Shown one piece after another: positions 1 to 6,271 of a DNA stretch of 6,271 nt (position 1 is its first letter; each line of letters opens with the position of its first letter). The position numbers and the translations under genes were made by a program. The notes under the pieces are model-generated. The model worked only from the letters and a program-made list of their open reading frames with translations, did no database searches and was not told where the DNA came from. This DNA is from an uncultured Lachnospiraceae bacterium (GTDB lineage: Bacteria; Bacillota; Clostridia; Lachnospirales; Lachnospiraceae), in assembly GCA_947625995.1 (NCBI GenBank), contig CANQQN010000112.1:1-6271 (forward strand), read 5' to 3'.

Positions 1-49
1 CTTTGGGGATGTTTGACCCATGTTCGCCCATTTCTTTCGCAAATAATGA

Positions 50-77
50 TTTACAAATTGCTAATTTATGTTATAAT
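50..77 (+). promoter_or_regulatory. Sigma-A-type promoter for murA
   Basis: A TTTACA box at 50-55 (five of six bases match TTGACA) is separated by 16 bp from a perfect TATAAT at 72-77. A TG at 69-70 gives an extended -10 element. Transcription would start near 84-85 and leave a leader of about 65 nt before the murA ATG. A second TATAAT at 108-113 lacks a good -35 partner and is less likely to be used. The 49 bases upstream contain no gene I can support. Confidence 0.72.
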
Positions 78-139
78 AGGAAAGGTATTGGTTTTTGAAT
101 TTTATTTTATAATTTGATTTGATAGATATAAGAACATCC

Positions 140-146
140 AGAGGTG
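140..146 (+). promoter_or_regulatory. Ribosome-binding site that sets the murA start
   Basis: AGAGGTG lies 4 nt before the ATG at 151, which is a short spacing. The next in-frame ATG, at 166, would be about 19 nt away and too far. Starting at 151 also places the active-site lysine at residue 22, the same number as in E. coli MurA, which supports this start. Confidence 0.6.
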
Positions 147-150
147 CGAT

Positions 151-1449
151 ATGGAGCGATATATCATGAAGGGCGGCATCCCCCTTGTGGGTGAGGTCGA
201 GATCAGCGGCGCGAAAAATGCGGCGCTTGGTATTCTGGCCGCCTCCATTATGACGGATGAAACCGTAACCATAGATAACCTGCCTGACGTCAGCGACATC
301 AATGTTTTATTACAGGCCATCGAGGGAATCGGCGCACATGTAAACAGGATAGACAGGCATACTGTTAAGATCAACGGATCCGGTATCAGGACACTGAGTC
401 TGGATTACGAATACATAAAAAAGATCCGCGCTTCCTATTACCTGCTTGGCGCGCTGCTGGGCAAGTATAAGAAAGCGGAGGTCCCTCTTCCGGGAGGCTG
501 CAACATCGGCACCCGCCCCATAGATCAACATTTAAAAGGATTCCGGGCGCTTGGCGCGGATGTGCGCATTGAATACGGCTTTATTTCCACGGAAGCGACC
601 CACCTGCACGGCACTCACCTGTATTTCGACGTTGTCTCTGTAGGCGCTACGATCAATGTGATGATGGCGGCGGCCATGGCGGAGGGCACTACGATTCTGG
701 AAAATGCCGCAAAGGAGCCTCATATTGTAGACCTTGCCAACTTCTTAAACAGCATGGGAGCCAATATCAAGGGCGCCGGTACCGACGTGATCCGCATCAG
801 GGGCGTTTCCAAGCTTCACAGTACCGAGTACACCGTGATCCCCGATCAGATCGAAGCAGGTACTTTTATGTTTGCCGCAGCCGCCACGCAGGGCGACGTT
901 ACCGTAAAAAACGTGATCCCCAAGCATCTGGAGGCGTTAAGCTCCAAGCTTATGGAGATCGGCTGTCAGGTGGAAGAATCCGACGACGCGGTACGCGTTT
1001 ACTGCAAAAACAAGCTGCACAACACCCATATCAAGACACTTCCCTATCCGGGATTTCCTACAGATATGCAGCCGCAGATCTCCGTTACGCTGGCGCTTGC
1101 CTCAGGCACAAGCATTGTCACGGAGAGCATTTTTGAAAACCGTTTTCGTTATGTAGACGAATTATCCCGTATGGGCGCAAAGATCAAGGTGGAAGGCAAC
1201 ACCGCCATCATTACCGGCGTGGATAAGCTTTCCGGCGCCATCGTAAGCTCCCCCGACCTGCGGGCCGGAGCAGCCCTCGTCATTGCCGGACTGGCCGCAG
1301 AGGGCATCACCATTGTAGAAGATATCGTTTATATCCAGCGCGGGTATGAGCGTTTTGAAGAAAAGCTCCAAAATCTCGGAGCCGAAATAGAAAAGGTGTC
1401 TACCGAAAAGGAACTGTACAAGTTCCAGTTGAGAGAAACCGCCGTTTGA
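151..1449 (+). CDS. murA: UDP-N-acetylglucosamine 1-carboxyvinyltransferase (MurA)
   Basis: MurA transfers enolpyruvate from phosphoenolpyruvate to UDP-N-acetylglucosamine, the first committed step of peptidoglycan synthesis, in the cytoplasm. The 432-residue protein is full length (E. coli MurA has 419) and has the repeated inside-out alpha/beta EPSP-synthase fold. Visible family residues are Lys22-Asn23 in SGAKNAA, Arg93, the catalytic loop PGGCNIGTRP with Cys117 and Arg122 (E. coli Cys115 and Arg120), Asp305 in FPTDMQ, Arg371 in DLRAG and Arg397 in QRGYE. Because the loop carries Cys rather than Asp, the enzyme is predicted to be sensitive to fosfomycin. Many Firmicutes carry two MurA paralogues, and I cannot tell from this window which one this is. 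The gene has its own promoter and a strong terminator, so it is probably monocistronic. It converges with the downstream hydrolase gene. The family call is very secure. Confidence 0.97.
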   Translation: MERYIMKGGIPLVGEVEISGAKNAALGILAASIMTDETVTIDNLPDVSDINVLLQAIEGIGAHVNRIDRHTVKINGSGIRTLSLDYEYIKKIRASYYLLGALLGKYKKAEVPLPGGCNIGTRPIDQHLKGFRALGADVRIEYGFISTEATHLHGTHLYFDVVSVGATINVMMAAAMAEGTTILENAAKEPHIVDLANFLNSMGANIKGAGTDVIRIRGVSKLHSTEYTVIPDQIEAGTFMFAAAATQGDVTVKNVIPKHLEALSSKLMEIGCQVEESDDAVRVYCKNKLHNTHIKTLPYPGFPTDMQPQISVTLALASGTSIVTESIFENRFRYVDELSRMGAKIKVEGNTAIITGVDKLSGAIVSSPDLRAGAALVIAGLAAEGITIVEDIVYIQRGYERFEEKLQNLGAEIEKVSTEKELYKFQLRETAV

Positions 1450-1492
1450 TTTTGCCAGCCACTTTCTTTTTAATAGTATTTCCCTTTATTCA

Positions 1493-1512
1493 GCATCCAC
1501 TCCCCCGGATGC
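1493..1512. other. Small hairpin after murA
   Basis: GCATCC (1493-1498) and GGATGC (1507-1512) can form a 6-bp stem with an 8-nt C-rich loop. Neither strand has a T-tract after it, so it is not a terminator by itself. It lies 44 bp after the murA stop and just before the strong terminator. It may be chance or a weak RNA structure in the murA 3' UTR. Confidence 0.3.
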
Positions 1513-1529
1513 GACGTGCCGAAAGGTAC

Positions 1530-1568
1530 AAAAAGAAAACCGATACAAATCGTATCGGTTTTCTTTTT
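1530..1568. terminator. Bidirectional rho-independent terminator between murA and the hydrolase gene
   Basis: A perfect 17-bp inverted repeat (1530-1546 and 1552-1568) surrounds a 5-nt loop. The core is CCGATAC/GTATCGG. The outer arm is A-rich on the 5' side and T-rich on the 3' side (TTTTCTTTTT) on both strands. Each strand therefore reads as a G/C stem followed by a T-tract. It lies 80 bp after the murA stop on the plus strand and 18 bp after the hydrolase stop on the minus strand, as expected for a terminator shared by convergent genes. Confidence 0.92.
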
Positions 1569-1586
1569 GCGTTTTTCTATTCTTTC

Positions 1587-4500
1587 TCAATCTCTATTGC
1601 CGCAGGGCAGACCAAATTCCACAAAGCAGTAGGTGTCTGTCCAGAAATCCTTGTCCGTATCGAAGATCTCGGTGGCGTCCGCCTCGGACTGGCGCTCCAC
1701 CCAACTCCATTTTCCGGCAAAGCTTTCCGGGCCCACATTGTAACACTCCCCATTGATATGATGGTGGGGGCCGAACAGGTTCCGGTTGGAGGCAAAGAAT
1801 TTCAATTCGATAAGATTCTCCCCGTCCTTTACCACGTCGGTAATATCCGCCTCATAGGGGGCCCACAGAGAATCCTTCACCTTTACACCGTTTACAAATA
1901 CCTGTACCAGCGGCGCGTTGTGATTGCCGATCTTTAAGATCTGCCGCTTGCCCGCTTCCTTGCAGACAGAAATGGTCTGCGCCACCGTCAGTTGCCCCGC
2001 AAAGAACAACAGACCCGCTGTGGTGAAATCACCGTTTTCAAACTCCGTCGGCGCATCCGTGATCACAAAAGGCCCTTCGGTGACCATGGCCCTGCGCTCT
2101 CTTTTCACGTAAGGACTCTTTGAAACGACGCCGAAATCTCCCAGCAGATAAATGTTTTCAATCTCCATATCAAAAGTGATCTTGTTGATCTCCGTCTCGT
2201 AAACGTCCTCGCCGTAAAGCACGTCGTAGACCTTCTGGGGCTGTTTAAAGTCTGTTTCCATGAGGATCTCATTGGCGCCCTTCTGCACTGCCGGACGGAT
2301 ATCTACCTTTTTAAAGGATTTGTCCTTCCAGTAGCCCTGCTCCTTTGTGGAGACAGGCCGCCCGTTTACCGTGATCTCATAGAGAGGCGCATCCTCCACC
2401 ACCAGATAAAAGGCCTGATTCTTTGCAAGATCCATATTTTCCGCTATTTCAAAATCAAATTTCAGCTTCACATGACAGGGACGCTTCAGATCCAGCAGGA
2501 TGTTCTGCAGGCGGATCACCGCCACAGGCCCCTGCCAGTCGCCGCCGTCGATGGCGTACATACACCGGTCCAGCGTCATGGTGTTGAGATCCATCTTTTC
2601 TACCTGCCACCGCTGCCCCGGCACAATGGCCTGCACCGGCGTTACCGGAAGGGCAACCTGCTTCTCCGCGTCCGCCGGAAGCTCCTTCAGCAGGATCAGA
2701 TAAGACTGCATCGGTTCAAAGGTCAGCGAGAATACGGTATCCCCACCGGAAGCATCAAAGGATACCGGCGCGCAATCTCCCGTTTCCGCCGCCAGCCGCT
2801 GCACGCTGCAGGCCCGGTCAAACACCGTCACCGTCGTCCGGTACGTCTCCTTCTGACTATGGTTCACCATAAACAACAGCGTGCCGTCCTCACATTCTCT
2901 CTGTTGATAGGAAATGCTTTGCACCTCGTTCCTGTAGTCCGCCGCGCCGCCGCAGGCGTCTTTTTCTGCCACATTTCCTATCGCTTCTCCCGCAATACTG
3001 AGGGACAGCAGTTTCTTTTCCGCCATTTTCCCGCGGACAGTCTCCGGCGTCACCTTTTCGGCCACGGCCTCCAGCTTCTTCAGATCCTCCATAGAGCCGT
3101 TTGAATAGGAAGGAAGCCGTCCCATGGAGAGTACGGTGCCGCCATTTGCCGCAAAGATAAGCAAAAGCTCCAGCGTACGCCCGTTGATGGCGTACATCTG
3201 CGGCAGGATCACCGTATCATAGCCGATCTCTCCCACCACAAACCGGCTACCGTCCACGCTGCCGTGACGTTCTATGATCGTCTCGTCTCCAAAATGATAA
3301 CTGATATGCAGTCCGGACAGGGTTTCGCTTGCCGCGGTAAAGGCGTCGTCCAACGCCCGCATCTCATCGGTGCGGGTGCCGTCGTAAAGCACATAGCCGC
3401 TGCCCATAGGATGGAGCAGAAGCACGTCCGCCCGCTGGTTGCCTGCGGAAAGGGCTGCGCACAGCCTGCCCAGATAATCGTTGAATTTTGCGTATTCCTT
3501 CCACCATGTCTGCTGAATGAACAGGGAAGGGGGATAATCCCTCTTACGGACGCCCCGGATGGTGTAGCCCTGCAGGTGCTGGCAGATCTGGTTCACGCCG
3601 TTGACAAACTGCCACTCGGCGATCCATTTTAATTCCTCAAAGGTCACGTCCCAGCCACTTAGCGCAAAGGACTCGGTGATCACCTGCTTTTTCCCAAGCT
3701 GGCAGGCCACGGAGCCCACCTGCTTCGCAATCACAGGCGAGGAGATAGGCCGGCGGAGCCAGTCGATGCCGGGAATATGTAAAAACTCATAAAAAGGCAT
3801 CACGCCGCCGGTGCTGGTCATCTGGCTGAAAATACTCTCTTCCATCATAATGTGGCCGGTAGCCTTGCAGTTGTGGGCCTCGCACCAGTCGTAGATGGTC
3901 TTCATATAATTATGAACAAACAGGTGGTTCACCAGCCGCCAGAAATCATAGCGCACCTTTTCATGATCCGCTGTGGGATAATACAGGGCCGGAATGCAGT
4001 CCAGAATATCGTAACCGTATTTTTTCAAAAATTCTCCGGGCAGACCGTCGGACCATGCCAGATCCAGAAAATTGTCACAGGTGAGACGGGGTTCGTCGGT
4101 GAAAAAGCCCTTCATGTATTTGCCGAAGTCTTCTCCAAACCGGTTATAATACTCCTGATGGGTCACGGAGAGGAACGCCTCTACCGCCCGTTTGTTCATC
4201 GTATCGATATAGTAGGGATTGGTATTTCTCTTCACCGCAAGGTAACGCACGCACTCCTTGCTTTTGCCGCAGTTGCCCCGCGCAGACACGGATCCGATAC
4301 CGGCCGGATCTGCTCCGTCATGACCGGTTTCTTTGTCCGCTGCCGGTAACCGTTTATATTCCTTTGTCTCCGGATCGTAGGCGTACAGAGCCAGCAATCC
4401 CTCCGGGTCCGCTTCCTCCGGCGCGCCGTGGACCTTCAGAGAGATAAATTTGGCATGGTAATCCGGACTCATGGCCGGCACCAGACCACCCGCAAAACCG

Positions 4501-4766
4501 CTGGGCCAGCCTTCCTCATCGTAAGCCCATGCGTCGAGGCCGGTCTCCTTTGCCTTGTCGATACCGGCTTTGATGCAGGCAAACCACTCCTCGCTGAGAT
4601 ACGGTGTCTTCAGACCGGAGCGCGCGTGCATGAAATAACCGCCCACGCCGGCCTTTTTCATCTCGTCGATCTGCCATTCCAGTTCGTCGATCTCCAGCTT
4701 GTCATTCCATGACCAGAAGGGAATGGGCCGGTATTGATTGGAAGGATTTTGAAATTCTTTTAACAT
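1587..4766 (-). CDS. GH106-like glycoside hydrolase (putative alpha-L-rhamnosidase), cytoplasmic
   Basis: This 1059-residue protein resembles the GH106 family, whose characterised members cleave terminal alpha-L-rhamnose from plant glycans and glycosides. The N-terminus (RPIPFWSWND at 13-22, GVGGYFMHARSG at 40-51, AYDEEGWPSG at 81-90) is the typical start of the (beta/alpha)8 catalytic region, which runs to about residue 430. Candidate acidic catalytic or metal-binding loops are FFTDEP (221-226), GHIMMEES (304-311) and ITESFALSGWD (363-373). Residues about 445-555 look like a Rossmann or amidotransferase-like domain (YDTVILPQ, GGTVLSMGR). Beta-sandwich domains follow, the last two resembling GH2 sugar-binding jelly rolls (EITVNGRPV at 797-805, VQVFVNGVKV at 954-963). 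The N-terminus has no signal peptide and there is no anchor, so it should act on imported oligosaccharides. It lies 67 bp downstream of the UROD-like gene and probably shares its transcript. The hydrolase class is secure, GH106 is likely, and the sugar specificity is inferred; many relatives are untested. Confidence 0.75.
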   Translation of the reverse strand: MLKEFQNPSNQYRPIPFWSWNDKLEIDELEWQIDEMKKAGVGGYFMHARSGLKTPYLSEEWFACIKAGIDKAKETGLDAWAYDEEGWPSGFAGGLVPAMSPDYHAKFISLKVHGAPEEADPEGLLALYAYDPETKEYKRLPAADKETGHDGADPAGIGSVSARGNCGKSKECVRYLAVKRNTNPYYIDTMNKRAVEAFLSVTHQEYYNRFGEDFGKYMKGFFTDEPRLTCDNFLDLAWSDGLPGEFLKKYGYDILDCIPALYYPTADHEKVRYDFWRLVNHLFVHNYMKTIYDWCEAHNCKATGHIMMEESIFSQMTSTGGVMPFYEFLHIPGIDWLRRPISSPVIAKQVGSVACQLGKKQVITESFALSGWDVTFEELKWIAEWQFVNGVNQICQHLQGYTIRGVRKRDYPPSLFIQQTWWKEYAKFNDYLGRLCAALSAGNQRADVLLLHPMGSGYVLYDGTRTDEMRALDDAFTAASETLSGLHISYHFGDETIIERHGSVDGSRFVVGEIGYDTVILPQMYAINGRTLELLLIFAANGGTVLSMGRLPSYSNGSMEDLKKLEAVAEKVTPETVRGKMAEKKLLSLSIAGEAIGNVAEKDACGGAADYRNEVQSISYQQRECEDGTLLFMVNHSQKETYRTTVTVFDRACSVQRLAAETGDCAPVSFDASGGDTVFSLTFEPMQSYLILLKELPADAEKQVALPVTPVQAIVPGQRWQVEKMDLNTMTLDRCMYAIDGGDWQGPVAVIRLQNILLDLKRPCHVKLKFDFEIAENMDLAKNQAFYLVVEDAPLYEITVNGRPVSTKEQGYWKDKSFKKVDIRPAVQKGANEILMETDFKQPQKVYDVLYGEDVYETEINKITFDMEIENIYLLGDFGVVSKSPYVKRERRAMVTEGPFVITDAPTEFENGDFTTAGLLFFAGQLTVAQTISVCKEAGKRQILKIGNHNAPLVQVFVNGVKVKDSLWAPYEADITDVVKDGENLIELKFFASNRNLFGPHHHINGECYNVGPESFAGKWSWVERQSEADATEIFDTDKDFWTDTYCFVEFGLPCGNRD

Positions 4767-4777
4767 CGCCGCTGTTT

Positions 4778-4785
4778 CTCCTCCT
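4778..4785 (-). promoter_or_regulatory. Ribosome-binding site of the hydrolase gene, unusually distant
   Basis: On the minus strand AGGAGG (4785-4780) continues as AGGAGGAG and lies 11-13 nt before the ATG at 4766. That is longer than the usual 5-9 nt and longer than the 7 nt of the gene upstream. No other start codon lies nearby in frame, so this ATG stands. Initiation may be weaker than for the first gene. Confidence 0.7.
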
Positions 4786-4787
4786 TT

Positions 4788-4817
4788 TGACGGACCGGCG
4801 TTCTTTTGCCGCCGTCA
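4788..4817 (-). other. Intercistronic hairpin beside the hydrolase ribosome-binding site
   Basis: TGACGG (4788-4793) pairs with CCGTCA (4812-4817). After a 2-nt bulge (4794-4795), CGGC (4796-4799) pairs with GCCG (4808-4811), leaving an 8-nt loop. In the mRNA the stem ends 2 nt before the AGGAGG of the hydrolase gene and is followed by AAAGGAGG rather than a U-tract. It is therefore not a terminator for the minus-strand operon. It could protect the upstream message end or tune translation of the second gene. The structure is seen directly; the role is inferred. Confidence 0.5.
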
Positions 4818-4833
4818 GTTCTTTTCTCAAAAC

Positions 4834-5952
4834 TCAGCCTTCAAAGGTCCCTTTTACATCCTTCCAATGCTCCTCCGCGTAAGCCATCAGCTTCTTCGCG
4901 TCCGCCATTGACATGGGATTGAAGTAGAAATACAGACGCTGGGAACCGTAACGCTTCACGATCCTGTCAACACCGGCGATCCAGTCGTCCACCGTGCCCG
5001 TATACACCTTGATCCACAGGGATTTCCCTGCCCGGATCACCTTATCGTAAATAGGCTCAAACCATTCTACCTGCGTGCCGTCGGGGCCATGGTCGCCGCT
5101 GGTCCACTGGAGAGCGTCGATCTCGTCGATCTCCATAAGGGCGTCCACATGACGGATGGCGTCGGGGCCGTCCAGATGATACAGCACATGGTCCAGCTTC
5201 TTTGCCTGCTGGCGCAGAGGCTCCTGAATGAACTCCCGGAACTGATCCGGGGACATCATGGCGGAGAAATCACACTGAAGCTTCGCCACCTTGCCCGGTC
5301 CCCAGATGGAGAACATGGTGTAGGAGGAAGAGCCGTCCGGCATCTTCACAATGTCATAAAAACGGTCATAATATTCAAAATAACAGTCTTGGATCTGCTG
5401 AATGCGCTCCTGTACCATCTCCGGCTCATCCATCATGTCAAAAATGGTGTCCTGCGCGCCCCTTAAGGAGGCAAACACGTCAATGTTTTCCATCAGGTCG
5501 GGAATGGTATTGACAAAATCGCCGTTGGCCAGTTCCGTACATTTCTTTACAACTTCTATGTGTTTCTTAAACCACTTATTTTCAGGATCAAACTTCAGAG
5601 GCGGCACCTCGTCCCAGTCGTCCACACATTCCTCAAACCAAACGGTGCGCTCGCCGAACTTGATCTCAGAACCCAGATAGCCCGCAATGGAACCGGGGCC
5701 GAAGTCCGCGAACATACAGGGGAAGGATTCTCCCATCCATTCGATGTTTTCCGCCCAATTCCTGTAATGGGCCACCATCTTCTCCGGATCCATATATTTT
5801 TCATCCAGATTGTTGTAATTGTATTTGGGGTCCAACGGAACCTTCTCATCCTTCTTTGCCATGACGATCATCAACGGGCGGCCGGTGTTCTTGTGGTTCC
5901 ACCAATTGATGAATTTCTGCTGTGTCTCTTCCCAGTTTTTCTTGTACTTCAT
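4834..5952 (-). CDS. Uroporphyrinogen decarboxylase-like superfamily protein (often labelled trimethylamine corrinoid protein 2-like)
   Basis: This is a 372-residue soluble protein with no signal peptide or membrane segment. Its pattern resembles the UROD/MtaA/MtbA barrel superfamily, in particular a Clostridial group often auto-named trimethylamine corrinoid protein 2. Visible marks are NWWNHKNTGRPLMIV (16-30), FADFGPGSIAGYLG (81-94), QCDFSAMMSPDQF (226-238), YHLDGPDAIRHVD (258-270) and LQWTSGDHGPDG (281-292). The C-terminal part matches the barrel strands that carry the active site in relatives. The corrinoid-protein label is probably wrong here, because there is no Asp-X-His-X-X-Gly cobalamin motif and the length fits the methyltransferase/UROD barrel instead. 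The zinc motif His-X-Cys of corrinoid methyltransferases reads His259-X-Asp261, and no cysteine follows Cys227. It is the first gene of a likely two-gene unit with the GH106-like hydrolase and has a near-ideal ribosome-binding site. Reaction and substrate are unknown. A true hemE role is unlikely, since no other heme genes are nearby and the sequence is divergent. Confidence 0.7.
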   Translation of the reverse strand: MKYKKNWEETQQKFINWWNHKNTGRPLMIVMAKKDEKVPLDPKYNYNNLDEKYMDPEKMVAHYRNWAENIEWMGESFPCMFADFGPGSIAGYLGSEIKFGERTVWFEECVDDWDEVPPLKFDPENKWFKKHIEVVKKCTELANGDFVNTIPDLMENIDVFASLRGAQDTIFDMMDEPEMVQERIQQIQDCYFEYYDRFYDIVKMPDGSSSYTMFSIWGPGKVAKLQCDFSAMMSPDQFREFIQEPLRQQAKKLDHVLYHLDGPDAIRHVDALMEIDEIDALQWTSGDHGPDGTQVEWFEPIYDKVIRAGKSLWIKVYTGTVDDWIAGVDRIVKRYGSQRLYFYFNPMSMADAKKLMAYAEEHWKDVKGTFEG

Positions 5953-5959
5953 GCAAAAA

Positions 5960-5966
5960 CCTCCTC
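5960..5966 (-). promoter_or_regulatory. Strong ribosome-binding site of the UROD-like gene
   Basis: On the minus strand GAGGAGG ends 7 nt before the ATG at 5952. This is a consensus Shine-Dalgarno at optimal spacing and supports the chosen start. It predicts efficient translation of the first gene of the pair. Confidence 0.88.
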
Positions 5967-6004
5967 TTTTTATTTGATACTTTGTGTTTCGGAATTTTGT
6001 TGCT

Positions 6005-6020
6005 CTGCGGCTTTCCGCAG
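6005..6020. other. Hairpin in the leader of the UROD-like gene
   Basis: CTGCGG (6005-6010) and CCGCAG (6015-6020) form a perfect 6-bp stem with a 4-nt loop (AAAG on the minus strand). In the minus-strand direction it is followed by AGCAACAAAATT with no T-tract, so it is not a convincing asnA terminator. It lies about 50 nt before the ATG of the UROD-like gene. Other short G/C palindromes lie between it and asnA (GCGCG/CGCGC at 6112-6124, CTGCCGCGGCAG at 6082-6093). I see no convincing promoter in this 178-bp gap. Confidence 0.4.
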
Positions 6021-6130
6021 GTTTCCGTGAAATTTATTGATCTTTTATTTATGCGCTGCGGACAGTTTCCCCGCGCAATGCCTGCCGCGGCAGAAGCTTC
6101 CTGTATGGCCTGCGCGTCCCGCGCTTTGTC

Positions 6131-6271
6131 TTACAAAAACTGCACGCCCCGGGCCTTTGCGTAATCCCAGTCCTCGTCCTTCCACAAAGACACCTGCACT
6201 TCGCCGATATGGGCTTTTCGCAGGAAAAACATACAGATTCTGGACTGGCCGATCCCGCCGCCAATGGTATA
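6131..6271 (-). CDS. asnA: Aspartate--ammonia ligase (AsnA), C-terminal fragment cut by the window edge
   Basis: AsnA makes asparagine from aspartate, ammonia and ATP in the cytoplasm. Its fold resembles the catalytic domain of class II aspartyl/asparaginyl-tRNA synthetases. Only the last 46 residues and the TAA stop lie in the window. The fragment begins YTIGGGIGQSR, the motif-3-like ATP-binding signature, with its conserved Arg at visible residue 11. It continues MFFLRKAHIGEVQVSLW, which matches the AsnA C-terminal region (E. coli ends similarly with TIGGGIGQSR and HIGQVQAG), and ends RGVQFL. The start codon and about six sevenths of the protein (family length about 330 residues) lie beyond base 6271. 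The break is at the window edge, not a pseudogene. It is on the same strand as the downstream pair, 178 bp from it, with no clear terminator between. Co-transcription is possible but not shown. Confidence 0.93.
   Translation of the reverse strand, partial: YTIGGGIGQSRICMFFLRKAHIGEVQVSLWKDEDWDYAKARGVQFL

Noticed and set aside
1446..1937. 163-residue plus-strand open frame overlapping the murA stop
   Set aside because: It runs through the terminator and then antisense to the hydrolase gene. It has no ribosome-binding site suited to its start and no recognisable family.
2472..3104. 210-residue plus-strand open frame inside the hydrolase gene
   Set aside because: It lies wholly antisense to a well-supported coding region. 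Its composition is rich in Arg, His and Gln, as expected from reading G/C-rich codons on the opposite strand, and it has no domain.
3852..4349. 165-residue plus-strand open frame inside the hydrolase gene
   Set aside because: It is an antisense shadow of the catalytic domain, with no ribosome-binding site and no recognised motif.
4834..5952. Assignment as hemE (true uroporphyrinogen decarboxylase)
   Set aside because: The typical N-terminal arginine-rich UROD motif is not visible, no heme genes are nearby, and the sequence fits the divergent Clostridial UROD-like group better.
5560..6030. 156-residue plus-strand open frame opposite the UROD-like gene
   Set aside because: It overlaps the strongly supported minus-strand gene and its ribosome-binding site. 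The hydrophobic tail comes from the A/T-rich leader, not a real membrane segment.
5953..6130. Reading frame staying open after the asnA TAA, as if asnA were truncated or read through
   Set aside because: The visible protein already ends with the usual AsnA C-terminal region, and the following frame matches nothing I know. It is best explained as a chance open frame.
1..6271. tRNA or rRNA genes, riboswitch, CRISPR array, insertion sequence or attachment site
   Set aside because: I looked along both strands and found no tRNA-like cloverleaf, regularly spaced repeats, transposase or integrase, or a recognisable riboswitch core. The intergenic spaces are short.

Overview
The window looks like chromosomal DNA from a Gram-positive, gut-type member of the Bacillota, most like Lachnospiraceae/Clostridia. 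The reasons are strong AGGAGG ribosome-binding sites, an A/T-rich sigma-A-type promoter ahead of a G/C-balanced coding region, a Firmicutes-like MurA, an AsnA-type asparagine synthetase, and an accessory pair of genes of the kind common in gut Clostridia. The family calls come from reading the proteins by eye, without database searches, so the genus is not established.

Layout. Bases 1-49 hold nothing I can assign. A sigma-A-like promoter (50-77) and a ribosome-binding site lead into a complete plus-strand murA (151-1449), the first committed enzyme of peptidoglycan synthesis. A perfect 17-bp inverted repeat (1530-1568) sits between murA and the convergent minus-strand genes and should terminate transcription from both sides. 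The rest is on the minus strand. In transcription order it holds the last 46 codons of asnA (6131 to the window edge), a 372-residue protein of the uroporphyrinogen-decarboxylase/cobalamin-methyltransferase-like superfamily (4834-5952), and a 1059-residue GH106-like (alpha-L-rhamnosidase-like) glycoside hydrolase (1587-4766).

How the genes relate. murA and asnA are housekeeping genes and act as flanks. The two genes between them are the accessory content: same strand, 67 bp apart, a hairpin in the gap, no promoter visible between them, and no signal peptide on either product. They probably form a two-gene cytoplasmic unit acting on an imported glycan or glycoside. The UROD-like protein lacks the His-X-Cys...Cys zinc site of the classical corrinoid methyltransferases and also lacks a corrinoid-binding motif, so a standard methyl-transfer role is doubtful. 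This pairing is the most interesting part of the window. No transporter, regulator, RNA gene, CRISPR array, insertion sequence or integrase is visible.
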